From Thalassobacillus_A hwangdonensis (lineage in GTDB: Bacteria; Bacillota; Bacilli; Bacillales; Halobacillaceae): a DNA stretch of 64,000 nucleotides. Under the pieces are notes generated by a model, which ran no database searches, was not told the origin of the DNA, and was given only the letters and a program-made list of their open reading frames with translations. Every line of letters begins with the position of its first letter. Within the stretch, counting starts at the first letter, position 1. The stretch covers positions 1,364,001-1,428,000 of the forward strand of contig NZ_JBHTKL010000001.1 of the NCBI RefSeq assembly GCF_042675915.1, read 5' to 3'. Positions 17,007 through 25,739 of this stretch are shown piece after piece. The translations under genes and the position numbers were made by a program.

Positions 17007-18125
17007 ATGGATCTTACGATGGTTTACCGTACTATGCGATTACTTTTAGTTGCTGCTGCTATTTTTGGAGGGTTATTCATTGTATATTTCGCCGCCCAAT
17101 ATACCTATCCATTCATCATCGCACTGATCATCGCCTTCTTCATCAATCCGGTCGTTGACATGCTTGAAGAGAGAGTGAACATGCCTCGCGGGTTAGCGGT
17201 CTTCCTTGCTATTTTGGCTATCCTTGCTTTGATTGCCGGAATCATTACATTACTAGTCGTAGAACTTGCAAATGGTGCTTCCTACCTTGCAGATGAAGTG
17301 CCTGAACATTTCAAATCACTCGTCAATTATATCCAGGTGTTGATTTCATCCACGATCGTTCCTTTTTACGAAAGGATTTTGTCAATCCTGAGCAATCTGG
17401 AGCCATCCCAGCAGCAGACAATCATGGACCATGTCCAGAACGTCGGTGAGAACATCGCTCAGGAAGGGGCTTTGGTACTTCAGGAGATTCTGCAGAAGAT
17501 TCCTGTCCTGCTAAAAGGGCTGCCTAATTATGTAACCATCCTCGTTTTTTCACTTCTGGGAACATTTTTTATCAGTAAAGACTGGTACCGGCTTGGAGAC
17601 AAAGTAAAGTCAATCGCACCTCAACGCATCCTGACCTCATCCATGAATATTCTGCAGGGCCTTAAACAAGCGTTGTTCGGATTCGTAAAAGCTCAATTGA
17701 CGCTGATTTCCATTACCGCTGTCATCGTTCTGATCGGCCTGCTCGTCCTCCGCGTCGATTATGCGGTTACCATCGCCATCATCACTGGCGCAGTCGACTT
17801 GATGCCTTACCTTGGTACCGGACTCATCTTTGTTCCTTGGATCATTTATATGTTTTTTACCGGAAATTACTTTTTGTCCATCGGGTTATCTGTCCTTTAC
17901 ATCATCGTTGTCGTTCAAAGACAAGTGATGGAACCGAAAGTGTTATCTACAAATATTGGTGTGGATCCATTAGCTACGTTGATCGCATTGTTCGTCGGCT
18001 TCCAGCTTCTCGGTTTTCTCGGACTAATCGTCGGTCCGGTCACTCTTGTAATCCTCAACACCATTCACCGTACCGGGGTTGCAAAAGAAGTCTGGAACTA
18101 TATCCTCCAGCCAGATCGGAAATAG
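17007..18125 (+). CDS. ytvI: YtvI-type AI-2E family membrane permease
   Basis: 372 residues, about eight membrane helices in the AI-2E exporter (PF01594-like) arrangement: paired helices at the N-terminus, a long periplasmic-side region with amphipathic helices (about 90-160), then a C-terminal helical bundle containing DLMPYLGTGLIFVPW and GVDPLATLIALFVGFQLLG, both family hallmarks. B. subtilis YtvI is listed among sporulation membrane proteins; the transported substrate is unknown. GGAGG precedes the ATG by seven bases; its own terminator follows. It is the only plus-strand gene in this part and diverges from citZ. Confidence 0.85.
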   Translation: MDLTMVYRTMRLLLVAAAIFGGLFIVYFAAQYTYPFIIALIIAFFINPVVDMLEERVNMPRGLAVFLAILAILALIAGIITLLVVELANGASYLADEVPEHFKSLVNYIQVLISSTIVPFYERILSILSNLEPSQQQTIMDHVQNVGENIAQEGALVLQEILQKIPVLLKGLPNYVTILVFSLLGTFFISKDWYRLGDKVKSIAPQRILTSSMNILQGLKQALFGFVKAQLTLISITAVIVLIGLLVLRVDYAVTIAIITGAVDLMPYLGTGLIFVPWIIYMFFTGNYFLSIGLSVLYIIVVVQRQVMEPKVLSTNIGVDPLATLIALFVGFQLLGFLGLIVGPVTLVILNTIHRTGVAKEVWNYILQPDRK

Positions 18126-18148
18126 GGAGGAATAATGAATATAATAAT

Positions 18149-18183
18149 AGCCCCGAAAAATTCATTCGAATTTAATCGGGGCT
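18149..18183 (+). terminator. Intrinsic terminator after ytvI
   Basis: AGCCCCGA / TCGGGGCT stem around a 19-base loop followed by TTCTCGTATTTT; may also serve fxsA from the other side. Confidence 0.75.
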
Positions 18184-18223
18184 TTCTCGTATTTTACTAT
18201 CACAACTTATAGTATAAAACTCA

Positions 18224-18616
18224 TCATGGGCGATAAATGGTTATATTGCCATTTTCCATCATTCTTCGAACCCACTTGCTGATCAATGCTTTAATTGGAG
18301 TCCTTGTAGCTGGAATCAACAACATAAATCCTATTGCATCGGTTATAAATCCTGGGGTGAGTAATACTGCTCCTCCTACAAGGATACAGGCGCCATCAAG
18401 GAGCGTTCCCTGGGGCATCTGTCCCATCGAGACGGATTGCCTGAAACTGTAGATGGTCTCAAGACCCTGCTTTTTCGCAAGCCATGCACCGACAACACCG
18501 GTGGCAATGATCAATAGAATGACCCATAACGGTCCGATAAGGGAACCTGCATAGACGAGGATGCCGATTTCAAGTGCAGGAACGATGATGATGAGTAATA
18601 ATAGCCAACGAAACAT
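18224..18616 (-). CDS. fxsA: FxsA family membrane protein
   Basis: 130 residues with an N-terminal hydrophobic helix pair (LLLLIIIVPALEIGILVYAG; PLWVILLIIATGVVGAWLA) and a third hydrophobic stretch (GACILVGGAVLLTPGFITD) typical of FxsA, a cytoplasmic-membrane protein whose E. coli member affects exclusion of phage T7. No enzymatic motif. B. subtilis has the homologue YtwI at the same place next to pyk. Single gene. Confidence 0.85.
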   Translation of the reverse strand: MFRWLLLLIIIVPALEIGILVYAGSLIGPLWVILLIIATGVVGAWLAKKQGLETIYSFRQSVSMGQMPQGTLLDGACILVGGAVLLTPGFITDAIGFMLLIPATRTPIKALISKWVRRMMENGNITIYRP

Positions 18617-18680
18617 GGAGACCCTTCCTTTACTGAGGTTTGTCTTTTATTATACGTCAATCGCACTTAAAGATAAAAGA

Positions 18681-18710
18681 AAAGGGTGAGGCCATTAGCC
18701 TTCACCCTTT
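18681..18710 (-). terminator. Intrinsic terminator after pyk
   Basis: AAAGGGTGA(A)GGC stem closing on GCCTCACCCTTT, followed on the minus strand by TCTTTTATC. Confidence 0.8.
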
Positions 18711-18722
18711 CAAAACATTACA

Positions 18723-20486
18723 TTATAGAACACTGGCATGTCCAAGATAGATGTCTCCACGTGAACTGTCAATGGTAATCTCTTTACCGTCTTCAATGAT
18801 GGTAGTTGCATCATTTACTCCTACGACTACCGGAATGCCAAGGCTCAGGCCGACAACAGCTGCATGAGATGTCAGTCCGCCTTCCTGTGTTACAATACCA
18901 CCTGCTTTTTCAATGGCAGGCATCATATCCTTATCCGTACCATAGGTAACAAGAATGTCGCCTTCTTCGACTTTTTCGATCGCTTCTTCAGCATTTTTAG
19001 CAATTACTGCTCTGCCATAAGCGCTGCTCTTACCGATTCCTTGTCCTTTAGTAAGCACATCTCCGATGACATGCACTTTAAGCAGGTTGGTTGTACCGCT
19101 TTCTCCGACAGGAACACCAGCTGTAATGATGATACGGTCTCCTCGTTTCACAAGACCGGATGCAAGACCTCGGTCAACTGCGATATCGAGCATATCGTCA
19201 GTTGTGGACGCTCTTGAGCCCAATTCTGCGTGCACACCCCATACAAGTGAAAGCATACGTAGTACACGTTCATTTGAAGTAACAGCAACGATCGGTGCTT
19301 GTGGACGGTATTTAGAAATCATTCGTGCAGTATGACCACTTTCTGTAGGCGCAAGAATTGCTTCTACATCAAGATTGATGGCCGTATGCGTCACGGATTG
19401 GCTGATTGCATCGGTAATCGTCAAGTCGCTCATTTTTGAACGATCTTGAAGCAGACGTTTGTAATCAAGTCCTGTTTCCGTCTTCTTGGCAATATTATGC
19501 ATCGTTTGGACTGCTTCAACAGGATAGCTACCTGCTGCAGTTTCACCGGAAAGCATGATTGCATCTGTACCATCAAAGATAGCATTGGCTACGTCTGATG
19601 CTTCTGCTCTTGTCGGACGTGGATTACGTTGCATAGAGTCGAGCATTTGAGTTGCTGTAATGACTGGTTTTCCTGCAACGTTACACTTTTTGATCAGCAT
19701 CTTCTGCACCAATGGTACGTCTTCTGCAGGAATCTCAACTCCAAGATCACCACGGGCAACCATCAGGCCATCACTGACCGCAAGAATTTCATCGATATTA
19801 TCGACGCCTTCCTGGTTTTCAATTTTAGGGATGATCTGGATGTGATTCGCATCATGCTTTTCCAGCAATTCACGGATTTCCAACACATCGGATGCACGAC
19901 GTACAAAGGAAGCCGCGATGAAGTCGACCCCTTGTTCGATACCGAATTCGATATCTGCAGCATCTTTGTCAGTGATCCCTGGAAGTTTGACACTTACATT
20001 CGGAACATTGACACCTTTTTTATTTTTAAGTATGCCTGAGTTCAGGATGGTCGTTTTCAATTCCTGGCGATCTTTGAGTACTTCCTCGACTTGAAGTTCA
20101 ATCAGACCATCATCCAGTAGGATTTTGGACCCTTCATGCACATCATCGATCAAGCCTGGGTAAGTGACAGAGAACCGCTCTTTCGTACCTTCCACTTGCT
20201 CCATACTGACGTGGATCGTATCTCCTTTTTCAAGTTCGATTTCTCCATCCTTCATTTCACCAGTACGTATTTCCGGACCTTTCGTATCAAGCAGGATTCC
20301 AACTGTACGACCTGTATTTTCAGCTGCTTTACGGATGTTTACAATACGCTGGCCATGCTCGTCGAAATCGCCATGGGAAAAGTTCAAACGAGCGACATTC
20401 AAACCTGCTTCAATTAGTTCTGACAACGTTTCTACCGATTCGGAAGCTGGTCCGATCGTAGAGACGATTTTGGTCTTTCTTATCAT
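18723..20486 (-). CDS. pyk: Pyruvate kinase with C-terminal PEP-utiliser domain
   Basis: Transfers phosphate from PEP to ADP. 587 residues: catalytic barrel (RKTKIVSTIGPAS; FSHGDFDEHG; IPKIENQEG with the catalytic Lys; MVARGDLGVE; ATQMLDSM) followed by an extra domain of about 110 residues resembling the phosphohistidine domain of PPDK/enzyme I (GGLTSHAAVVGLSLGIPVVVG), as in other Bacillus pyruvate kinases. The start after AGGAGG gives the family length; an upstream in-frame extension is not supported. Lies 34 bases after pfkA, forming the conserved pfkA-pyk operon. Confidence 0.97.
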   Translation of the reverse strand: MIRKTKIVSTIGPASESVETLSELIEAGLNVARLNFSHGDFDEHGQRIVNIRKAAENTGRTVGILLDTKGPEIRTGEMKDGEIELEKGDTIHVSMEQVEGTKERFSVTYPGLIDDVHEGSKILLDDGLIELQVEEVLKDRQELKTTILNSGILKNKKGVNVPNVSVKLPGITDKDAADIEFGIEQGVDFIAASFVRRASDVLEIRELLEKHDANHIQIIPKIENQEGVDNIDEILAVSDGLMVARGDLGVEIPAEDVPLVQKMLIKKCNVAGKPVITATQMLDSMQRNPRPTRAEASDVANAIFDGTDAIMLSGETAAGSYPVEAVQTMHNIAKKTETGLDYKRLLQDRSKMSDLTITDAISQSVTHTAINLDVEAILAPTESGHTARMISKYRPQAPIVAVTSNERVLRMLSLVWGVHAELGSRASTTDDMLDIAVDRGLASGLVKRGDRIIITAGVPVGESGTTNLLKVHVIGDVLTKGQGIGKSSAYGRAVIAKNAEEAIEKVEEGDILVTYGTDKDMMPAIEKAGGIVTQEGGLTSHAAVVGLSLGIPVVVGVNDATTIIEDGKEITIDSSRGDIYLGHASVL

Positions 20487-20520
20487 ATTATTTCCTCCTT
20501 GTTTCCTAACCATCGAAAAA

Positions 20521-21480
20521 TTAAATTGAAAGTTCTTTTGAAAGCTGATACATCTCCATATCAACGGAGTGCTTCTTACTCAACGCTTCGATAATATCGT
20601 GATCCACCAATTTATTATTCTGAATTCCTACCATACGACCTGCTTTTCCATGCAGAAGCAAATCGACAGCTTTTGCACCCAGGCGGCTTGCGAGCACTCT
20701 GTCTGCTCCTGAAGGAGATCCACCACGTTGGGTGTGGCCTAGAACAGTGACACGTGTTTCCAAGTCTGTAGCTTCCTTGATACGCTGACCAAAGTCAAAG
20801 CCGCTTCCGACTCCTTCTGCCACAATGATGATACTATGTTTCTTTCCACGATCATGTCCTCGCTTCAAGCGATCGATGACGTCACTGAATTCATCTTCTT
20901 TCTCAGGGATAAGAATACTTTCAGCACCATCTGCAAGTCCTGCCCAAAGTGCAAGGTCTCCTGCATCTCTGCCCATTACCTCGATAACGTAGGTACGCTC
21001 GTGAGAAGTAGCAGTGTCTCTGATTTTATCGATTGCATCAATTACAGTGTTCAATGCAGAATCGAAACCGATGGTGAAATCCGTACCAGGGATATCGTTG
21101 TCGATCGTACCAGGTACACCGATACAAGGGTACCCCTTTTCCGTCAGTTTCTTCGCACCCATGAATGAACCGTCTCCACCTATTACGATCAGGCCTTCGA
21201 TCCCATGTTTCTTCAGCTGCTCGATGCCTTTCTGCTGGCCTTCTTCTGTTTTGAACTCTTCACATCTTGCAGAATATAACATCGTACCACCGCGTTGGAT
21301 GATGTCTCCGACAGAACCTATTTCCATCTTCTCGATATTTCCATCGATCAAGCCCTGGTATCCGTACTTGATTCCATAGACCTCCACATCATGATAAATG
21401 GCTTTCCTGACAACGGCACGAATGGCCGCATTCATACCAGGTGCATCTCCACCACTGGTTAACACTCCGATTTTCTTCAA
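20521..21480 (-). CDS. pfkA: ATP-dependent 6-phosphofructokinase
   Basis: Commits fructose-6-phosphate to glycolysis. Motifs: GVLTSGGDAPGMNAAIR, VIGGDGSFMGA, catalytic PGTIDNDI, GFDSALNT, and the allosteric GSGFDF region. The start is a TTG eight bases after GAGG, giving KKIGVLTSGG and 319 residues, the B. subtilis length; the ATG two codons earlier touches the ribosome site. Promoter is sigma-A with a cre-like site upstream, suggesting CcpA influence on pfkA-pyk. Confidence 0.97.
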   Translation of the reverse strand: MKKIGVLTSGGDAPGMNAAIRAVVRKAIYHDVEVYGIKYGYQGLIDGNIEKMEIGSVGDIIQRGGTMLYSARCEEFKTEEGQQKGIEQLKKHGIEGLIVIGGDGSFMGAKKLTEKGYPCIGVPGTIDNDIPGTDFTIGFDSALNTVIDAIDKIRDTATSHERTYVIEVMGRDAGDLALWAGLADGAESILIPEKEDEFSDVIDRLKRGHDRGKKHSIIIVAEGVGSGFDFGQRIKEATDLETRVTVLGHTQRGGSPSGADRVLASRLGAKAVDLLLHGKAGRMVGIQNNKLVDHDIIEALSKKHSVDMEMYQLSKELSI

Positions 21481-21599
21481 CCTCATCACCTCAAAAGTTC
21501 TATCTATATTTGAATTCCTCCCCATACTTCATGGAAATTAAACCTTCTTTCCACTGTATGAAAGGAATAATCAACGTTTTTTACATTCAATGCCACAAA

Positions 21600-21628
21600 A
21601 TTATACGACATGTATAAACGGATAGCAA
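21600..21628 (-). promoter_or_regulatory. Sigma-A promoter of pfkA-pyk
   Basis: TTGCTA (21623-21628), 17-base spacer, TATAAT (21600-21605). Confidence 0.75.
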
Positions 21629-21652
21629 ACATGAAAGTGGACGTGAAAATCC

Positions 21653-21667
21653 GTGAAAGCGCTACCT
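21653..21667. promoter_or_regulatory. cre-like site upstream of pfkA promoter
   Basis: GTGAAAGCGCTACCT fits WTGNAANCGNWWNCW at all fixed positions but the first. It is centred about 67 bases upstream of the predicted pfkA start point, a place more consistent with activation than repression. Confidence 0.5.
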
Positions 21668-21683
21668 TCCTTTAAAGATGCGA

Positions 21684-21716
21684 AAAGTCGCACGACATTT
21701 TAGTTTGTGCGACTTC
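21684..21716 (-). terminator. Intrinsic terminator after accA
   Basis: AAGTCGCAC / GTGCGACTT stem followed by TTCGCAT on the minus strand; separates accDA from pfkA. Confidence 0.75.
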
Positions 21717-21737
21717 TGCCAATAGATTCTAATTCAA

Positions 21738-22703
21738 TTATAGGGGAATCTCGCTGTAATCTCCAATTTTACTATACTTCTCCCAGCGTGCATCAAGGAG
21801 TTCTTCTTCATGCAGAGATGTCAGTTCTCCCATGCTTTTTTCAAGCACCTCATCGATATAGGTCGCTTGTTCGAGAATATTGCGGTGTGCACCTCCACGT
21901 ACTTCTTTGATCACTTCATCAACTACGCCCAATTGCTTCAAGTCGTAAGAGGTGATTTTCATCGTCTCTGCCGCCCTTTGTGCCTGGCCTGAATCCTTCC
22001 ATAGTAGCGCTGCAGCACCTTCTGGAGAAATGACAGAGTAAGTGGAATTCTCAAGCATGTGTATTCGATCGCCGACACCTAGAGCCAGCGCACCGCCACT
22101 TCCTCCTTCTCCGATAACAATGCAGATGATCGGAACACGTAAGCCAGCCATCTCTTTCAAATTCCTGGCGATCGCTTCGCTCTGACCCCGCTCTTCTGCT
22201 GCTCTTCCGGGATAGGCACCCTTCGTATCAATGAAACAGATGATCGGTCTGCCGAATTTATCTGCCTGATACATCAATCGTAATGCTTTTCGGTACCCCT
22301 CCGGGTGAGGCATCCCAAAATTACGTCTGATATTTTCTTTCGTATCTTTCCCGCGTTGATGCCCGATCACTGTAACCGGAGTGCCTTTATACCTTGCGAT
22401 TCCGCCTACGATCGCTGCATCATCTCCATACTGACGGTCTCCATGAAGTTCAATGAAATCCGTGAAAAGCGCATCGATATAATCCTGGGTCGTCGGTCGG
22501 TCGGCATGACGAGCCATCTGCACACGATCCCAAGGTTTCAAATGCTCATATACGTCTTGTTCAAGATTTGCCAGGCGTTGTTCCAATGTCTCGATTTCAT
22601 TGGTCAAATCCATTTCACTTTCACTCGTAAGCCGTTTCAGTTCATCGATCTTACCTCGCAATTCGATTACAGGCTTCTCGAATTCCATCACTTGCTGTTT
22701 CAT
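21738..22703 (-). CDS. accA: Acetyl-CoA carboxylase carboxyltransferase subunit alpha
   Basis: Forms with AccD the carboxyltransferase that makes malonyl-CoA, the first step of fatty acid synthesis. 321 residues with the N-terminal helical AccA domain (EFEKPVIELRGKIDELK) and crotonase-like core (GHQRGKDTKEN, DTKGAYPGRAAEERGQSEAI, GEGGSGGALALG). Its ATG overlaps the accD stop (ATGA), so the two subunits are made in step; a strong AAAGGGGGG lies inside accD. Confidence 0.97.
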   Translation of the reverse strand: MKQQVMEFEKPVIELRGKIDELKRLTSESEMDLTNEIETLEQRLANLEQDVYEHLKPWDRVQMARHADRPTTQDYIDALFTDFIELHGDRQYGDDAAIVGGIARYKGTPVTVIGHQRGKDTKENIRRNFGMPHPEGYRKALRLMYQADKFGRPIICFIDTKGAYPGRAAEERGQSEAIARNLKEMAGLRVPIICIVIGEGGSGGALALGVGDRIHMLENSTYSVISPEGAAALLWKDSGQAQRAAETMKITSYDLKQLGVVDEVIKEVRGGAHRNILEQATYIDEVLEKSMGELTSLHEEELLDARWEKYSKIGDYSEIPL

Positions 22704-23557
22704 GAAGATTCCCCCCTTTGGTGCATGTCTATGATTGTGTGCAGCATATCTTTCATTTCGTGACGATGGATGACACGATCAAGCTGTCCATGTTTAAGTT
22801 GGAATTCCGCGGTCTGGAAATCTTCGGGCAGTTTTTCACGAATGGTCTGCTCAATGATCCGGCGGCCAGCGAATCCAATCAGTGCTCCCGGTTCTGCAAA
22901 ATTAAAATCGCCAAGTGACGCAAAGCTTGCAGATACTCCACCGGTAGTAGGATGGGTCATAATCGAAATCATCAATCCTTTATCGGCATGAAAACGCTGG
23001 ATGGCGACTGAGGTCTTCGTCATTTGCATCAGACTTAGCACACCTTCCTGCATCCGCGCCCCACCTGAAGCAGTGAAAATGAGAAAAGGTATCCCTTCTT
23101 TACGAGCCTGCTCGATTGCATTCGCTATTTTAGAACCTACCACTGCTCCCATGCTCCCCATACGGAAGCGTGAGTCCATGACCGCGATCGCTACAGGCAG
23201 GTCCTTGATGGTACCTTTACCAGTTACTACCGCTTCATTCAAACCCGTTTTCTTTCTATCCTTTTCCAATTTCCCTTCATAATCAGGAAAATCGAGTGGA
23301 TTGTTCGAGACCATCTGCTTGTCCCATTCCTCGAAGCTTCCTTCATCGAACAAGCTGTCAATGCGTTCATATGCAGTCAACTGATGATGATGCCCGCAAT
23401 GCGGACATACATTCAAGTTTCTGTTCAATTCTTTTCTATAGAAAATCTTCTGACATCCCGGGCATTTTTGCATCAAGCCTTCTGGCACATCTTGTTTCGC
23501 TTCCTGGCTCGGGATCGTAGCGTATCGTTTCTTTTTAGTGAATATATCTCTAAGCAA
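22700..23557 (-). CDS. accD: Acetyl-CoA carboxylase carboxyltransferase subunit beta
   Basis: 285 residues. N-terminal zinc ribbon with two CxxC pairs (CPGCQ and CPHCGHH), then the crotonase-like carboxyltransferase core (GARMQEGVLSLMQM, MTHPTTGGVSASFA, GFAGRRIIEQT). Start is TTG, seven bases after AAGGAGG. No FapR operator could be recognised upstream. Follows the GntR-type regulator gene by 94 bases and precedes accA with a four-base overlap. Confidence 0.96.
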   Translation of the reverse strand: MLRDIFTKKKRYATIPSQEAKQDVPEGLMQKCPGCQKIFYRKELNRNLNVCPHCGHHHQLTAYERIDSLFDEGSFEEWDKQMVSNNPLDFPDYEGKLEKDRKKTGLNEAVVTGKGTIKDLPVAIAVMDSRFRMGSMGAVVGSKIANAIEQARKEGIPFLIFTASGGARMQEGVLSLMQMTKTSVAIQRFHADKGLMISIMTHPTTGGVSASFASLGDFNFAEPGALIGFAGRRIIEQTIREKLPEDFQTAEFQLKHGQLDRVIHRHEMKDMLHTIIDMHQRGESS

Positions 23558-23651
23558 GGCTATTCCTCCTTCGGGACAATGCTTTATCCATTAAATGTAA
23601 CGGAAGTCTATTAAAAAAATCGTCAGAACATGTCACATTACGTTCGACAAT

Positions 23652-24254
23652 TCATCCTTTCAATCGATATAATTCCCTTACATTCTCACACTCATCGTTT
23701 TTAAGTGCCTCCAGCAATTTTTCATAGAATGCCTGATCGAATGTAAACTGATGGATCGTATTTGCAAAACCGTCGATGAGCTGCCACATTTTGTGCAGCA
23801 GATCATTGTCGATGATATTGAAAAGATATTGGAATAGATCATAATGAATGCTTTCATCAAATGCTTCAATCATATCCTGCAGTACCGCAAGCTGATCTGT
23901 AGTGATATGTTTGGCAGCCACTTGGACTACCTCCACCTCCAGCATGATTTTTGCAGCATACAACTCACACTTAGTCCGGGCTTCATGAAGTATGAATGTG
24001 GATAGCAATTCCACCATGTGATAGGGACGGTATGAACGCATGAACGTACCTTCCCCACGTCGTGTTTCAATCAGACCTAAAAGCTCCAGGGCCCGGAAAG
24101 CTTCCCGGATTGATGACCTGCCGACATTGAGCTGTTCACTCAAATCCCGCTCTGAAGGTAATTTATCCCCAGGTCGAAGCTTATGTTTTTCGATATAGTG
24201 TTTTATCTGTTGCAGCACTTCTTCATATACTTTTGACTTCTGAGGAACGGTCAC
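23652..24254 (-). CDS. GntR-family transcriptional regulator, FadR/FCD-like
   Basis: 200 residues: winged helix-turn-helix of the GntR family (PGDKLPSERDLSEQLNVGRSSIREAFRALELLGLIETRRGEGTF holds the recognition helix) and an alpha-helical effector domain of the FCD type (about 85-195). It lies just upstream of accDA and downstream of the malic enzyme, so it may control one of them; the effector is unknown. The start is a GTG; GGAG is 14 bases away, unusually far, and an in-frame stop lies four codons upstream, so no longer version is possible. Confidence 0.8.
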   Translation of the reverse strand: MTVPQKSKVYEEVLQQIKHYIEKHKLRPGDKLPSERDLSEQLNVGRSSIREAFRALELLGLIETRRGEGTFMRSYRPYHMVELLSTFILHEARTKCELYAAKIMLEVEVVQVAAKHITTDQLAVLQDMIEAFDESIHYDLFQYLFNIIDNDLLHKMWQLIDGFANTIHQFTFDQAFYEKLLEALKNDECENVRELYRLKG

Positions 24255-24295
24255 AGCTCGAGGTCACACTCCTTTACCTTCTTACCATATGTAAA

Positions 24296-24324
24296 TAGAA
24301 GGGAAAAACCGGTTCCCCCTTCTA
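24296..24324 (-). terminator. Hairpin between ytsJ and the GntR gene
   Basis: TAGAAGGG / CCCTTCTA stem directly after the malic enzyme stop, followed only by TTTAC on the minus strand; a weak terminator at best. Confidence 0.45.
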
Positions 24325-24331
24325 TCACGTA

Positions 24332-25573
24332 TTAATTTTCATCGATCAACGTCAGTTTGCGTGTCTTTTCAGCAACCTGTTCAGGGTCGACACGATGACG
24401 CGCAACTCCGGAGTCCATAGCGGCTTTCGCTACTGCTGCAGCCACCGCAGGAGCTACACGCGAATCGAATGGAGCAGGAATGACATAATCCTCATTCAAT
24501 TCTTCATCAGACACTAGAGAAGCAATCGCTTCAACTGCCGCGATTTTCATCTTTTCATTGATGCGTGTCGCTCTGACATCCAATGCACCACGGAAAATTC
24601 CCGGGAAAGCGAGGACATTGTTGACTTGGTTCGGAAAGTCGGAGCGGCCTGTGCCGATCACTTTCGCTCCTGCTTCTTTCGCGTCTTCCGGCATGATTTC
24701 CGGTTCAGGATTCGCCATTGCGAAAATGATGGAATCGTCGTTCATACGTGCAACCATTTCCTTCGAAAGCAAACCACCAACGGAGACACCGATGAACACA
24801 TCCGCACCTTCCATCACTTCTTCAAGGTTTCCTTCCTGCTTATCTTTATTCGTAATCTTAGCGATTTCATCTTTGACATCGTTCATTCCGTAGCTGCGTC
24901 CTTCAAAGATCGCACCTTTGGAATCACACATGATGATGTCACGTACTCCGAAATGATACAACAGTTTGATGATGGCGATTCCTGCTGCTCCCGCACCGTT
25001 AGCAATAACTTTAATGTCGGAGAAGGACTTGCCGGTGATTTTCAAGGCATTCATCAATCCTGCCACAGTAACGATGGCAGTACCGTGCTGATCATCATGG
25101 AAAATAGGTATATTCGTTTCTTTTTTCAATCGTTCTTCAATGATGAAACAGTTTGGAGCAGCGATATCTTCCAGGTTCACTCCGCCGAAAGTCGGTTCCA
25201 TCAACTTGACTGTCCGCACGATCTCATCGATGTCATTCGTATCTAAACAGATTGGGAACGCATCGACGCCAGCGAAGCTCTTGAACAAGGCTGCTTTTCC
25301 TTCCATTACAGGTAACGATGCTTCAGGACCGATATTACCGAGGCCCAATACAGCAGAACCATCTGTTACGACAGCCACCATATTTCCCTTCATCGTATAA
25401 TCGTAGACAGATTCTTTATGGTCATATATTTCTTTACACGGTTCGGCTACTCCAGGTGAATAAGCCAAACTGAGATCTTTAGCATTTCGGACTGGTACTT
25501 TCGAATGCGTCTCAAGCTTTCCTTTATTTACTCGGTGAATGTGCAATGCCTCATCTCTCAAATTCGACACCAA
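24332..25573 (-). CDS. ytsJ: NAD(P)-dependent malic enzyme
   Basis: Oxidative decarboxylation of malate to pyruvate. 413 residues: catalytic Tyr in LAYSPGVAEPC, Lys in GKAALFKSFAGVDAFP, metal site FHDDQHGTAIV, nucleotide fold VIANGAGAAGIAI. The placement between dnaE and accDA and the sequence match B. subtilis YtsJ, which prefers NADP; preference is not decided here. Start is TTG seven bases after AAGGAG (a GTG follows directly). Confidence 0.93.
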   Translation of the reverse strand: MVSNLRDEALHIHRVNKGKLETHSKVPVRNAKDLSLAYSPGVAEPCKEIYDHKESVYDYTMKGNMVAVVTDGSAVLGLGNIGPEASLPVMEGKAALFKSFAGVDAFPICLDTNDIDEIVRTVKLMEPTFGGVNLEDIAAPNCFIIEERLKKETNIPIFHDDQHGTAIVTVAGLMNALKITGKSFSDIKVIANGAGAAGIAIIKLLYHFGVRDIIMCDSKGAIFEGRSYGMNDVKDEIAKITNKDKQEGNLEEVMEGADVFIGVSVGGLLSKEMVARMNDDSIIFAMANPEPEIMPEDAKEAGAKVIGTGRSDFPNQVNNVLAFPGIFRGALDVRATRINEKMKIAAVEAIASLVSDEELNEDYVIPAPFDSRVAPAVAAAVAKAAMDSGVARHRVDPEQVAEKTRKLTLIDEN

Positions 25574-25637
25574 TAACCCGCTCCTTTAGCTTACATTTAA
25601 CTGTTCAAGTGGTCAGACCACCGTAATAGACTACTTA

Positions 25638-25665
25638 ATTATAACAGATGAGTCAAACGTGTAAA
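25638..25665 (-). promoter_or_regulatory. Sigma-A promoter of ytsJ
   Basis: TTTACA (25660-25665), 16-base spacer, perfect TATAAT (25638-25643) on the minus strand. Confidence 0.7.
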
Positions 25666-25699
25666 GTAAAGGCTGTCCTCCTTTCGTTAAAAGAAAAAA

Positions 25700-25727
25700 T
25701 CCAACATACGGCTGGTCGTATGTTGGA
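25700..25727 (-). terminator. Intrinsic terminator after dnaE
   Basis: TCCAACATACG / CGTATGTTGGA perfect stem with a six-base loop, followed by TTTTTTCTT on the minus strand. Confidence 0.9.
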
Positions 25728-25739
25728 CTTATTCCCTGT

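Noticed and set aside
23558..23651. FapR operator before accD
   Set aside because: No TTAGTACCTGATACTAA-like palindrome could be found; the gap is A/T-rich without clear dyad.
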